Part shown: positions 17,149-25,325 of the stretch, one piece after another | How positions within the stretch are numbered: position 1 is the first letter of the stretch | How the letters are laid out: every line of letters begins with the position of its first letter | Assembly: GCA_002405525.1 (NCBI GenBank) | Contig: DHLY01000097.1 | Coordinates: 28,531-59,970, forward strand | Direction of reading: 5' to 3' | Source: Proteobacteria bacterium UBA4656 | GTDB lineage: Bacteria; Pseudomonadota; Gammaproteobacteria; Xanthomonadales; Ahniellaceae | Length of the DNA stretch: 31,440 nt | Made by a program: the position numbers and the translations under genes | The notes under the pieces: generated by a model | What the model was told of the DNA's origin: nothing | What the model saw: the letters and a program-made list of their open reading frames with translations, nothing else | Database searches by the model: none

Positions 17149-17850
17149 ATGATCGAATTCGGCCATTGCACGCATGTCGGCTTGCGCCGCGAGCACAATG
17201 AAGACACCTACTACGCCGACGCCGAACTCGGCCTTTGGCTGGTCGCTGACGGCATGGGCGGCCACGAAAATGGCGAAGTGGCCAGCGCGCTGGCGCGCGA
17301 CACGCTGGTGCAGCAGGTGCAGCAGGGAGAGAACCTCGCCCGCGCGATCCAGGTCGCCGACGAAGAGATCATCCAGCACAGCAATCGTCGCTCGCAGGCG
17401 CTGCCGATGGGCACCACCATCGCGGCAATCCGCGTGCAGGACGACGCCTTCGAGGTCGCCTGGGTCGGTGACAGCCGCGTCTACCTGTGGGACGGCTCGC
17501 TCAGGCAGCTCTCCCAGGACCACTCCTACGTGAGAGAACTCATCGAGCAGGGCGCGATCAGCCCCGAGCAGGCCCGCACCCATCCGCACCGCAATGTCGT
17601 GACCCAGGCCCTCGGGGTCACCGATCCGCAGAGCCTGCGGGTCGAGACGGTCTCCGGCCAACTGGCTGCTGGGCAGCAGATCCTGCTGTGCAGCGACGGT
17701 CTGACCGAGGAAGTCGAGGACGGCCATATTGCCGCGATCCTCGCTCGCCAGGACCTGACTGCGCAGGAGTGCGTGGACCACCTGATCCTCGCGGCACTCG
17801 ACGGCGGCGGTTCCGACAACGTGACCGTGATCCTGCTGCGCCGGCGGTGA
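17149..17850 (+). CDS. PP2C-family protein serine/threonine phosphatase
   Basis: A 233-residue PPM/PP2C phosphatase of the compact bacterial type. Metal and phosphate motifs appear in family order: GLRREHNEDTYY, WLVADGMGGHENGE, PMGTTIAAI, VAWVGDSRVYLW, ILLCSDGLTEEV and the final GGSDNVTVILL. It has no signal peptide or membrane segment, so it acts in the cytoplasm, removing phosphate from Ser/Thr residues with Mn or Mg. The ATG at 17149 has GGGGATCGGA upstream. It lies 35 bp after the autotransporter, so may be co-transcribed with it, and it converges with the Ser/Thr kinase with 15 bases between stops. It is the likely opponent of that kinase. Confidence 0.95.
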   Translation: MIEFGHCTHVGLRREHNEDTYYADAELGLWLVADGMGGHENGEVASALARDTLVQQVQQGENLARAIQVADEEIIQHSNRRSQALPMGTTIAAIRVQDDAFEVAWVGDSRVYLWDGSLRQLSQDHSYVRELIEQGAISPEQARTHPHRNVVTQALGVTDPQSLRVETVSGQLAAGQQILLCSDGLTEEVEDGHIAAILARQDLTAQECVDHLILAALDGGGSDNVTVILLRRR

Positions 17851-17865
17851 TCGGCTGCGCGCGCC

Positions 17866-19338
17866 TCACTGCTCCAGCGCGCGACGCGAGTCCTCGACCA
17901 GTTTCATCAAGCGCGGATCGCCGGGACGTGCGCGCAGTCCCTCCTCTGCGAGGACCATGCTGCCCGCATAGGAGTTGCGGTCGAAGGCGGCCTTCGACTT
18001 GCTCTCGTAGTAGTCGGCGATCTGCCGCAGTCCGGCTTGCGCTGCCGCGTTGCCGGGCTCAACCTGCAGCACGCGCAGATAAAGGTCGATCGCATTGTCG
18101 CCGGGCGGCGCGGCGAGCCGGCGTCCGCGCTCGACGATTCCGGTGCGCACGTACTCCTGCGCGGTGGCGAGCAGCGCGGCGACGTCCTGCTGGCCCGCCT
18201 CGCCGTCCGTGAGGTCGGTGAGCGGCACCTCGCTCGGCGTCGGCACCGGCTCGGCTTGCGCCGGCGCCGCTACGGTGGCCGGTCCCGGGCCGGCCACAGG
18301 CTCGGTGCCGGTGGACGAAAGCGGCTGCGCGCTCCGTCCGCCGAATGAAATCCAGGCCACCGCCACCGCGAGTACCACGACCGCACCGGCCGCCGGCAGT
18401 ACCCACGCCGGTCGTGATGCGTCCGCCGGCCGCGCCGCGGCGTTGGCCGCGACCCGCCGCTGCTGATCGGTTCCCGACAGGCGGGGTGCAGCGCGGCGGC
18501 GCCCTGGAGTCTCCGACAGCGCCTTCGCCTCCGGCGCGGTCGCGACCAGCTGGTCGACGGCCGCGGCGAAGGCTTCGCCGGTCGGATAGCGCCCGGCGGC
18601 ATCCTTCGCCATCAGCCGGTCGACCAGGGGCTGCAGCCACCTTACGTCGTCCGGCAACTGCGGTGTCGGGTGGGTGACATGCATCAGTGCGATGGTGAAC
18701 GGATCGCCGGCGTCGTAGGGCGGCCTGCCGGTCAGCAGCTCGAACAGCATCGCACCGAGGCTGTACAGGTCGGACCGTCCGTCCACCTTCTCGGCCTTGG
18801 CCTGCTCCGGGCTCATGTAGTGGGGAGTGCCGATCGAGCTGCCCACCTGGGTCGCCATCGTGCTGCCGTCGATCGACTTGGCGATGCCGAAGTCGGCGAG
18901 CACCGCCGTCCCGTTGAGCCGGAACAGGACGTTGCCGGGCTTGACATCCCGGTGCACGAAACCGCACTCGTGCGCGTAGTGCAGCCCGTGCGCGACGTCG
19001 CGCACCACGTCCAGCGCCTCGGCAACCGATAGTCCCTGGTTGAGCTTGTCGCGCAACGTGCCGCCCGGTATGAACTCCGCGGCCAGGTAATAGATCGCAC
19101 CGTACTGTCCGATGTCGAACACGGTGACCAGGTTCGGATGACTCAGCCGCGCAGTGATCCGGCCTTCCTTGAGGAATCGGTCGGTGAACTCCTGGTTGGC
19201 CGCCAGCGCCGGAGCCATCACCTTCAGCGCCACCTCGCGATCAAGCGACTCCTGCACCGCAAGGTAGACCGACGCCATTCCGCCCACACCGATCGGGCGG
19301 ATGACACGGTAGCCTGGGATGATCACGGGTTCGCTCAC
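17866..19338 (-). CDS. Transmembrane PknB-like Ser/Thr protein kinase
   Basis: A 490-residue Hanks-type kinase. The Gly-rich loop is IGVGGMASVY (16-25), the ATP lysine is Lys39, the catalytic loop is HRDVKPGN with Asp131, the DFG motif is at 149-151, and the activation segment ends GTPHYMSPEQA, so it looks fully active. After the kinase domain (about 10-266) come an Arg/Ala-rich linker, a single membrane helix at about 311-332, a Pro-rich stretch and a C-terminal TPR-like helical region (about 395-490), which should be outside the inner membrane and could sense a ligand. The start is GTG 19336-19338 with GAGG nearby. It converges with PP2C and lies 116 bp downstream of the cytochrome gene on the same strand. 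No type VI secretion genes are visible. Confidence 0.93.
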   Translation of the reverse strand: MSEPVIIPGYRVIRPIGVGGMASVYLAVQESLDREVALKVMAPALAANQEFTDRFLKEGRITARLSHPNLVTVFDIGQYGAIYYLAAEFIPGGTLRDKLNQGLSVAEALDVVRDVAHGLHYAHECGFVHRDVKPGNVLFRLNGTAVLADFGIAKSIDGSTMATQVGSSIGTPHYMSPEQAKAEKVDGRSDLYSLGAMLFELLTGRPPYDAGDPFTIALMHVTHPTPQLPDDVRWLQPLVDRLMAKDAAGRYPTGEAFAAAVDQLVATAPEAKALSETPGRRRAAPRLSGTDQQRRVAANAAARPADASRPAWVLPAAGAVVVLAVAVAWISFGGRSAQPLSSTGTEPVAGPGPATVAAPAQAEPVPTPSEVPLTDLTDGEAGQQDVAALLATAQEYVRTGIVERGRRLAAPPGDNAIDLYLRVLQVEPGNAAAQAGLRQIADYYESKSKAAFDRNSYAGSMVLAEEGLRARPGDPRLMKLVEDSRRALEQ

Positions 19339-19454
19339 GGATTCCTCGGGCGAAGACGCGCCGCGCGCGGCGCGACGCGCGGACTGCGCGACGACGATAG
19401 CAAAGGGAAGACAGGTCTGGCGCCGGCATGGGAGCCGGGCCGACCGGCGCAGCC

Positions 19455-20768
19455 TCAGCGGGCGGCTGTCCGAACCTCTCGCAGGGCACTGAGGAATGGG
19501 CCCATCGCGTACGAATCCTCTCGATCGACCGTGGCGTAGAGCGCGTCGACCCGGGACTGCAGGGCGTGCGACCGGCCTTCGTCGAGCGCACCGGCGTTCT
19601 TGAACGCCACTACCACCGACTGCACGGCCATTGCCGCCTGTTCGGCCGCGGCGAAATCGCGGAACTCGCCGCGCTCCGCATCAGCCAGGATGCTGGACAG
19701 GATCGGTGCGAGGGCCTGCGCATCGAAGGCATGCGCGCCGACCTTCGGCAACTCGGCGCGAATGGCGTCCCGCAACGCTCGTGCGGCGGCCAGCGTGGCG
19801 GCGCGGTCGCGCAGGGTCGCCTGGTGCAGAGCGCGACTCTGCGTGAGCAGGCGCTCGCTGGCACCCTTGTCAACCACCGCCAACACTTGGCGGAACATGA
19901 CGAGGTTGGAATCGTTCAGCCGCACGGCGCCGGGACCGAGTCCGGTTCCCTGCCGCGGCGCCCACTTGCCCGCGGACATGGGCTTATGGCACGCGTGGCA
20001 GTCGAACAGGACCAGTTCGGGGAAGATACCCTGGAAACCGGCGCGCTCGTCGAGCAGCACCTCCAGCAGGTTCACTGCCGCCACCCCCTGTCCCACGGCC
20101 CAGTCGCGCACGCCATTCCAGTCGCCCTTGCGGGCGATGTAATCCTCGTCGATCTGGTAATGCGGATTGAGCCAGGTGAAGGTGTCGAGTTCGAAAGCCA
20201 GCCTTGGATGCCCCGCGCCCATGATGCGATGTGTGATCATGCGGTCCGGCGTGCCCATGTGGCAGGAAAGGCACAGTTCGGCGCGAGCGACCGGGTCTTC
20301 CGTCGGATAAAGACCCTTGACGAGGTTGTCGGCGTGGGTCGCCGACTTCTCGGCGTGCGAGGAGATCCAAAGTTCCGACCCGCCGTGGCAGGCTTCGCAG
20401 CCGACGCCGTCGCTGACCTGGAACTTTTCGCCGCGCTGCCCCGCCGGCACGTTGTCGGCGTGGCAGTCGAGGCAGACCTTGGCGGCCGTCGCGTCGCCCA
20501 GGCCGAGCTTGCGCGCGATCGCCTGCCCCTCAGCACCGGTCAGGGCCTGCCATGCCTTGGTCGCGTGAGGGTCGAACTCCTGCCACAGGGCGAATTCGTT
20601 CTGCATCACGTTCGATTCCCTGAACGCCTGCGTCGCACCGTGGCAGACGCTGCTCGCGCAACTGGCGACCCCGAGATGCTTGTGGGCCGCGATCCGGTCC
20701 ACGGCCCCGCTTCCGAGCGCGATGCCCGGCATGAACACACACACCGCGATCCACCGCTGAAGCTTCAT
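19455..20768 (-). CDS. Periplasmic multiheme cytochrome c
   Basis: A 437-residue exported c-type cytochrome. The first 20 residues are a signal peptide ending near ALGSG. Five haem-binding motifs are visible: an atypical CX4CH (CASSVCH, 37-43) and four CXXCH at 99-103, 124-128, 166-170 and 257-261 (the last, CHACH, has an extra His). All lie in the N-terminal 60 percent; the rest is helical, Ala/Arg/Leu-rich and haem-free. Family resemblance is to the cytochrome c554-like multihaem proteins, which pass electrons in the periplasm; the donor and acceptor are unknown. The ATG has GGGAGG upstream, and there is a good promoter before it. Its neighbours (kinase, dnaQ) do not point to a respiratory complex. 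Confidence 0.9.
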   Translation of the reverse strand: MKLQRWIAVCVFMPGIALGSGAVDRIAAHKHLGVASCASSVCHGATQAFRESNVMQNEFALWQEFDPHATKAWQALTGAEGQAIARKLGLGDATAAKVCLDCHADNVPAGQRGEKFQVSDGVGCEACHGGSELWISSHAEKSATHADNLVKGLYPTEDPVARAELCLSCHMGTPDRMITHRIMGAGHPRLAFELDTFTWLNPHYQIDEDYIARKGDWNGVRDWAVGQGVAAVNLLEVLLDERAGFQGIFPELVLFDCHACHKPMSAGKWAPRQGTGLGPGAVRLNDSNLVMFRQVLAVVDKGASERLLTQSRALHQATLRDRAATLAAARALRDAIRAELPKVGAHAFDAQALAPILSSILADAERGEFRDFAAAEQAAMAVQSVVVAFKNAGALDEGRSHALQSRVDALYATVDREDSYAMGPFLSALREVRTAAR

Positions 20769-20799
20769 GGCTGCCCTCCCCGAGGGACCGTGCGTCGCG

Positions 20800-20819
20800 G
20801 CGGCGCCCCCAGGCGCCGC
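20800..20819 (-). other. GC hairpin in the cytochrome leader RNA
   Basis: Perfect 8-bp arms GCGGCGCC/GGCGCCGC enclose a 4-base loop, between the predicted transcription start near 20821 and the ribosome binding site of the cytochrome gene. It would form at the very 5' end of the mRNA and may protect it. No function is shown by sequence. Confidence 0.45.
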
Positions 20820-20827
20820 GGGAACCC

Positions 20828-20855
20828 ATTATGCCACCGGATTCACGCTTGCCAA
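20828..20855 (-). promoter_or_regulatory. Sigma-70-type promoter for the cytochrome c gene
   Basis: On the minus strand TTGGCA (-35, five of six) and CATAAT (-10, five of six) are 16 bases apart, in the gap between dnaQ and the cytochrome gene. The predicted start leaves a leader of about 50 bases. It is the best sigma-70 match I found in the window. Confidence 0.6.
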
Positions 20856-20866
20856 TCGCGGCGCGC

Positions 20867-21568
20867 TCAGGTCCCGCGCCGCCAGACCGGAACGCCCCGA
20901 CAGGCCTTCGCGATCGTGTCCATGCGTGCCTCATGCAGTAACAGGTCGCCGGCACCCGCTCGCAACACCCGCACCCGGGCGGCGGGCCGATCACGCGCCA
21001 CCACCTCTGGCGCGCCGCCGGCCGGCGCCTCGGCGACGAGCTCGAGACTGCCCTGGCCGGCAGTCATCGCGAGGTAGACGTCCGCCAGCAGCGAGGCATC
21101 GAGCAGCGCCCCGTGCATTTCACGGTGCTGGTTGTCGATCCCGAGCCGCCGGCACAGGGCGTCGAGGCTGTTCCGCTGGCCCGGGTAGCGCTCTCGCGCC
21201 AGCGCCAGCGTGTCGAGTACGCCGGCATGGTCGGTCATCCGGCCGCGCCCGCCGGCCAGCGCCAGTTCGGCGTCGAGGAATGCGAGATCGAACGCTGCGT
21301 TGTGGATGACCAGTTCCGAACCGCTCACAAAGTCGACGAATTCGTCGACAACCTCGCGAAACCGTGGCTTGTCGCGCAGGAACTCCTCGCTGATCCCGTG
21401 GACCTCGAGCGCGCCGGCGTCGATCGCGCGGTCCGGATTGAGGTAGCGGTGGAAGGTGATTCCCGTGCGGCGACGCTCGCGCAGTTCCACGCAGCCAATC
21501 TCGATCACACGGTGGCCGCGATCGGCGGCCAGACCGGTGGTTTCAGTGTCCAGAACGACCTGACGCAT
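20867..21568 (-). CDS. dnaQ: DNA polymerase III epsilon subunit (3'-5' exonuclease)
   Basis: A 233-residue proofreading exonuclease, close to the E. coli length. DEDDh catalytic residues are in place: Asp7 and Glu9 in LDTETTG, Asp94 in HNAAFDLAFLD, His152 and Asp157 in HGALLDASLLADVY. The Ile-Gly-Cys-Val-Glu strand and RYLNPDRAI are typical of the subunit. The C-terminal 50 residues after the exonuclease fold would carry the alpha-binding tail. ATG at 21566-21568 lies five bases after the rnhA stop. rnhA-dnaQ adjacency is known in gammaproteobacteria, often divergent in E. coli but same-strand here. Confidence 0.95.
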   Translation of the reverse strand: MRQVVLDTETTGLAADRGHRVIEIGCVELRERRRTGITFHRYLNPDRAIDAGALEVHGISEEFLRDKPRFREVVDEFVDFVSGSELVIHNAAFDLAFLDAELALAGGRGRMTDHAGVLDTLALARERYPGQRNSLDALCRRLGIDNQHREMHGALLDASLLADVYLAMTAGQGSLELVAEAPAGGAPEVVARDRPAARVRVLRAGAGDLLLHEARMDTIAKACRGVPVWRRGT

Positions 21569-21573
21569 GCGGC

Positions 21574-22032
21574 TCAGTTCCGCACGTCGTCGCGAACACG
21601 CTCGGCAGCCGCTCGCGCCGCCCGGTCGACCCGTTCGTTCTCCGGATGCCCGCTGTGCCCGCGCACCCACTCCCAGGCGACCGCGTGTCCGGCCGTCAGC
21701 GCATCGAGCCGCTGCCAAAGGTCCTGGTTGGCCACCGGCTGGCCGCCGCTGGTGCGCCAGCCGTTGCGCTTCCAGCGCGGAAGCCATTCGGTGACCCCGC
21801 GCTGCACGTATTGCGAATCGGTGGACAGCCGAACCGGCGCGCGCCGCTGCAATGCCGCGAGCGCCTCGATCGCGGCGACCAGTTCCATCCGGTTGTTGGT
21901 GGTTGAAGGCTCGGCGCCGCTGAGCAGCCGCTCGCGAGCGCCCCAGCGCAGCAGCACAGCCCAACCACCCGGGCCCGGATTCCCGAGGCAGGCACCATCG
22001 GTGAAGGCATGCACCACGCGATCGCTTTCCAT
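21574..22032 (-). CDS. rnhA: Ribonuclease HI
   Basis: A 152-residue RNase HI, the typical length. The four catalytic acidic residues are Asp12 ([15 protein letters not shown]), Glu50 ([13 protein letters not shown]), Asp72 ([11 protein letters not shown]) and Asp136 (NERVDRAAR). The basic handle region [15 protein letters not shown] and the loop [11 protein letters not shown] are present. It degrades the RNA strand of RNA-DNA hybrids. The ATG overlaps the stop codon of the upstream methyltransferase by one base (TGATG), so the two are translationally coupled, and dnaQ follows five bases after its stop. Confidence 0.97.
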   Translation of the reverse strand: MESDRVVHAFTDGACLGNPGPGGWAVLLRWGARERLLSGAEPSTTNNRMELVAAIEALAALQRRAPVRLSTDSQYVQRGVTEWLPRWKRNGWRTSGGQPVANQDLWQRLDALTAGHAVAWEWVRGHSGHPENERVDRAARAAAERVRDDVRN

Positions 22033-22691
22033 CAGCGGCAGGCTTCAGCGCGGCGATTGGCCGCCGGCACCATGCCGCCGACCGCCGCCCCAGCCGCGGG
22101 AGCAGCGCGGCGAAGCGCGATGACGTTGCGCACATTCTTGCGCGCCACCAGGGCGTAGGCGGGTCGCGGCCATCCACCTTCGCGTGGCGGCGCCTCGCCG
22201 ACCGAGAAACCGAATCGGTGGATGTCCGACAGGCCAAGCTGCGTCCCCAGTTGGGCAAGGCGCAGCGGAAGATTCACGCCCACGTTGCGGCGCATGCCCC
22301 GGCGGCTGATCCGGCAGCGCCAGATGGTCGGGCTCAAGGCGTCGAAACCGAACACCACGAGGTGTCCGCCGGGAGCCAGCGCGCGCACTGCCTCACGCAG
22401 CAGCGCGCGGGGCGCCGGCCGCAGGTCGAGCGCATGTTGCAGCACCACACGTGGCAGGCTGTCGTCGGCGAACGGAAGGCAGTCGGCGCGCGCGACCATC
22501 GGTCCACCGAGGCGACCGGCCGCGTCGAGGCTCAGCGAGACACAGCCGCGCTCGGCGACCAGCGCGGAGGGATGAACCCAAAGTTCGACCGCCTGCGGCC
22601 ACTGCACGCGGCGCGATTCCAGCCATGCCCGCTCTGACGCCACCAGCGTTGCCACCGGCTCGGTTTCCCACAATCCCTGCTGTTGCTGCAT
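22032..22691 (-). CDS. Class I SAM-dependent methyltransferase-like protein
   Basis: A 219-residue protein resembling the methyltransferases usually found upstream of rnhA in gammaproteobacteria. The Rossmann-like part shows [41 protein letters not shown], then [22 protein letters not shown] and the [18 protein letters not shown] segment. The usual Gly-rich motif I (GxGxG) is not recognisable, so SAM binding may be atypical; substrate is unknown. The ATG at 22689-22691 gives a protein starting [12 protein letters not shown]. It shares a 76-bp divergent control region with the transglycosylase gene and overlaps rnhA by one base. Confidence 0.8.
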   Translation of the reverse strand: MQQQQGLWETEPVATLVASERAWLESRRVQWPQAVELWVHPSALVAERGCVSLSLDAAGRLGGPMVARADCLPFADDSLPRVVLQHALDLRPAPRALLREAVRALAPGGHLVVFGFDALSPTIWRCRISRRGMRRNVGVNLPLRLAQLGTQLGLSDIHRFGFSVGEAPPREGGWPRPAYALVARKNVRNVIALRRAAPAAGAAVGGMVPAANRRAEACR

Positions 22692-22726
22692 GCGTGCGGC
22701 GGCTCGGCGGAAGGGCGCGGGGATTG

Positions 22727-22735
22727 TGATACAAC
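22727..22735 (+). promoter_or_regulatory. Extended -10 promoter candidate for mltD
   Basis: TGATACAAC reads as TGn followed by TACAAC, an extended -10 element, about 33 bases before the ATG at 22768. No convincing -35 is seen, as is common with extended -10 sites. It argues against the longer start at 22690, which would lie upstream of the promoter. Confidence 0.4.
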
Positions 22736-22767
22736 CAGCTGCGGCTGCAAGCCCCCGGGACATCACC

Positions 22768-23967
22768 ATGGCCGCGTCTTGCGCGATGATTCGCGCCGAT
22801 CCCCTGTTCCGCGCGGCAGCGCTCGCGGCGCCATGCCTGATCTTCGGTCTGCTTGCTGCCGGATGCGGCGCACCGGCCCGCAAGGCGAACACTTCGACGC
22901 CCGCCACGGTGACGACTGCCCCAGCGGAACCGAGCGCGATCCCACCGGCGCCCTCCCAGTCGGCGCCTTCCCCGCCGATCGCGTTCGCGCCCGCAGCTTC
23001 CCGCGGACCGCCCGACCCCTGGTCGCGACTGCGCGCCGGACTGCGCTTCGCCGACTGCAACGCGCCGGATGCAGCCGCGGAGGCGGCACGGGCCCGCTAT
23101 CTCCGGGACCGGCACGCACTCGCGGCGCAGTTGCTGCGCGTCCTTCCGCTGCTGGAGTTCGTTCTGGCCGCACTGGAGGATGCCGGCCTGCCCACCGAAT
23201 TCGCGCTTCTGCCGATAGTGGAAAGTGGCTTCCGCGCACTGCCGGCGCAGGGAAACCGCCCAGCGGGCGCATGGCAGTTCATGCCGGCCACGGCACGCGC
23301 CCACGGCCTCGCAATCGGGCCCTCCTACGATGCCCGCCTCGACCTGGCGGCGGCGACAGATGCGGCGATCCGCCTGATTTCCGGGCTTGCCCGATCTTTC
23401 GACGGCGACTGGGCGCTGGTCACCATGGCTTTCAACGCCGGGGAGTCGCGCATCCGCCGCGCGCGCAATGCGCAGCATGGCGCACAGGCCGCACAATTGC
23501 CGGTGAGCCCCATCACCCGAACTCACCTGGCGAGGCTGCTGGCCCTGTCATGCATCGTCGCTGATCCGGCGGCTGCCGGCATCGATCTGCCGCGGTGGGA
23601 CCCCGCACGAAGCCTGATCGCGCTGACGCTCGCACAGCCGCTGGTCCTCGACCAGGCGGCGCGCCTCTCGGGTCTGGAGCCCTTCGTCCTGCGCGGACTC
23701 AACGCAGCATGGCGCCAGGGTCGAATCGCCGCCGGCCAGCGTCTTCTGCTGCCCGAGGCATCGGCGCAGCGCCTTGCCGACGCGCTGCGAACGATGCCTC
23801 AGCCGGAGCCGCACCGCATGCCTGAACACGTAGTTCGCGCCGGCGAAAGCCTGTGGACCATCGCGCGTCGACACGGCACCTCCGTGCGCGCGCTGGCGCG
23901 GCGCAACGGCCTCGATCCGCAACGCCCCCTGCAGCCAGGCCAGGTGCTGAACCTGCCTGCGGACTGA
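22768..23967 (+). CDS. MltD-like membrane-bound lytic murein transglycosylase
   Basis: A 399-residue lipoprotein enzyme. The signal peptide ends in lipobox LLAAGC with Cys33. A Pro/Ala-rich spacer (about 40-85) follows. The lysozyme-like SLT domain (about 110-290) has catalytic Glu152 in LLPIVESGFR, then AGAWQFMPATARAHGL and MAFNAGESRI. A short second domain precedes a C-terminal LysM (about 352-399; VVRAGESLWTIARRHGTSV, PLQPGQVLNLP). It cleaves peptidoglycan glycan strands, forming 1,6-anhydromuramic ends, anchored to a membrane facing the periplasm. ATG 22768 or 22786 both keep the lipobox. MltD itself usually has two or more LysM repeats; only one is evident here. Confidence 0.88.
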   Translation: MAASCAMIRADPLFRAAALAAPCLIFGLLAAGCGAPARKANTSTPATVTTAPAEPSAIPPAPSQSAPSPPIAFAPAASRGPPDPWSRLRAGLRFADCNAPDAAAEAARARYLRDRHALAAQLLRVLPLLEFVLAALEDAGLPTEFALLPIVESGFRALPAQGNRPAGAWQFMPATARAHGLAIGPSYDARLDLAAATDAAIRLISGLARSFDGDWALVTMAFNAGESRIRRARNAQHGAQAAQLPVSPITRTHLARLLALSCIVADPAAAGIDLPRWDPARSLIALTLAQPLVLDQAARLSGLEPFVLRGLNAAWRQGRIAAGQRLLLPEASAQRLADALRTMPQPEPHRMPEHVVRAGESLWTIARRHGTSVRALARRNGLDPQRPLQPGQVLNLPAD

Positions 23968-24212
23968 CGGGCTGCGCGGCGGCGGCGTCACCTCACCCGT
24001 GACGCGCACGCTCCCGCATGCGTCGGGCATCTCGATCGACGTCGGGCCGGCGCCGCCGACGCGACCCGTTGTCGCGCCGCGTTCGGGCACCGAAGCGGGG
24101 GATGATCCGGGACACGACGCGTGCGCCCGGCGGACCGCATCCTCGACCGGCGACAGCCATCGACGCCTTTGGTACGCCGAGGCCTGACGCCGGCAGCAAC
24201 ACCACAGCGCGC

Positions 24213-24218
24213 TACAAT
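24213..24218 (+). promoter_or_regulatory. -10 element candidate for fabI
   Basis: TACAAT, five of six to the sigma-70 -10 box, lies 46 bases before the fabI ATG. No good -35 is found at 16-18 bases, so the call is tentative. The rest of the 297-bp gap before fabI shows no other gene. Confidence 0.35.
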
Positions 24219-24264
24219 CGCGACCCACCGGCGCGGGCCGCCGGGTCACGAGGAGGATGAGCGC

Positions 24265-25056
24265 ATGGGTTTCCTGCATGGCAAGCGTGCGCTGGTCATG
24301 GGCATCGCCAGTCAGCGTTCCATCGCCTGGGGAATTGCTTCGGCGATGCATCGCGAGGGCGCGCAGCTCGCATTCACCTATCCAAACGAACGCATGAAGG
24401 ACCGGGTCGACGAGGCCGCGCACGCCTTCGGATCGGACATGGTGCTGCCGTGCGACGTCGCCGATGATGCGCAGATCGATACCCTGTTCGCCACCCTGGG
24501 CGAGCGCTGGGGCACGCTCGATGTGCTGGTCCACTCGATCGGCTTCGCGCCGCGCGAGGCCCTTCAGGGCGGATTCGTGGACAATCTCACGCGCGAGGGC
24601 TACCGAGTCGCGCACGAGATCTCGGCCTACAGTTTCGCGGCGGTCGCGAAGCAGGCGCGCCCCCTGATGCGTGGGCGCAACGGCGCGATCCTGACATTGT
24701 CGTATCTGGGCGCGGTGCGCGCGCTGGCGAGCTACAACGTGATGGGGCTGGCGAAGGCGAGCCTCGAGGCCTGCGTCCGCTATCTCGCGCTCAATCTCGG
24801 GCCGGAGGGAACCCGCGTCAACGCCATATCGGCGGGCCCGATCAAGACGCTGGCCGCCGCGGGCATCGGCAACTTTCGCCGGATGCTGGACCATGTCGAA
24901 CACAACGCCCCGCTGCGGCGATCGGTGTCGATCGAAGAGGTCGGTAATGTCGCCGCCTTCCTGTGTTCCGACCTCGCATCCGGGATCACCGGCGAGGTGA
25001 CGTATGTCGACGCCGGCTACAACATCCTCGGGATGACCGGCATCGACTCGGCCTGA
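24265..25056 (+). CDS. fabI: Enoyl-[acyl-carrier-protein] reductase FabI
   Basis: A 263-residue NADH-dependent enoyl-ACP reductase of the SDR superfamily, the target of triclosan in related species. It starts [25 protein letters not shown], the FabI nucleotide-binding segment. Catalytic residues align as Tyr147 (LSYLGA), Tyr157 (SYNVMGLAK) and Lys164. [15 protein letters not shown] is the substrate-binding loop, and [18 protein letters not shown] closes the fold. It performs the last reduction of each fatty-acid elongation cycle. GAGGAGG lies just upstream of the ATG, fixing the start. It appears to be a single-gene unit between mltD and ppiD. Confidence 0.97.
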   Translation: MGFLHGKRALVMGIASQRSIAWGIASAMHREGAQLAFTYPNERMKDRVDEAAHAFGSDMVLPCDVADDAQIDTLFATLGERWGTLDVLVHSIGFAPREALQGGFVDNLTREGYRVAHEISAYSFAAVAKQARPLMRGRNGAILTLSYLGAVRALASYNVMGLAKASLEACVRYLALNLGPEGTRVNAISAGPIKTLAAAGIGNFRRMLDHVEHNAPLRRSVSIEEVGNVAAFLCSDLASGITGEVTYVDAGYNILGMTGIDSA

Positions 25057-25325
25057 CTCGCCGTCACGAGCCGCTTGCCCGGGCGGCGGGCGCGAACACC
25101 CGGCCGCGGATACGGCCGTGCAGCGTCCGTTTCAGGGAGACGCGCCCGGAGACGCTGCGGAACCGCAAGCACAAGAACCGCGCACGAAGCGCACGGGATG
25201 GGAATGGCCGCATTCTCCCCGCGCCTGGCGCGCATCCGGTGCCTCGACCGTGGCGGACCGGATGCCGGCAAGCAGGAGGGCGGCGCCTTGATGAGCAGTC
25301 CACGAACGGGATCGCAAAACGGCCC

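Noticed and set aside
19428..21077. A 549-codon plus-strand frame opposite the cytochrome gene
   Set aside because: The minus strand has five haem motifs and a signal peptide; the plus frame has no domain.
25057..25325. A possible small gene or terminator in the fabI-ppiD gap
   Set aside because: Only short overlapping frames without ribosome binding sites are present, and no stem followed by a T-run is seen; I find nothing supportable in these 269 bases.
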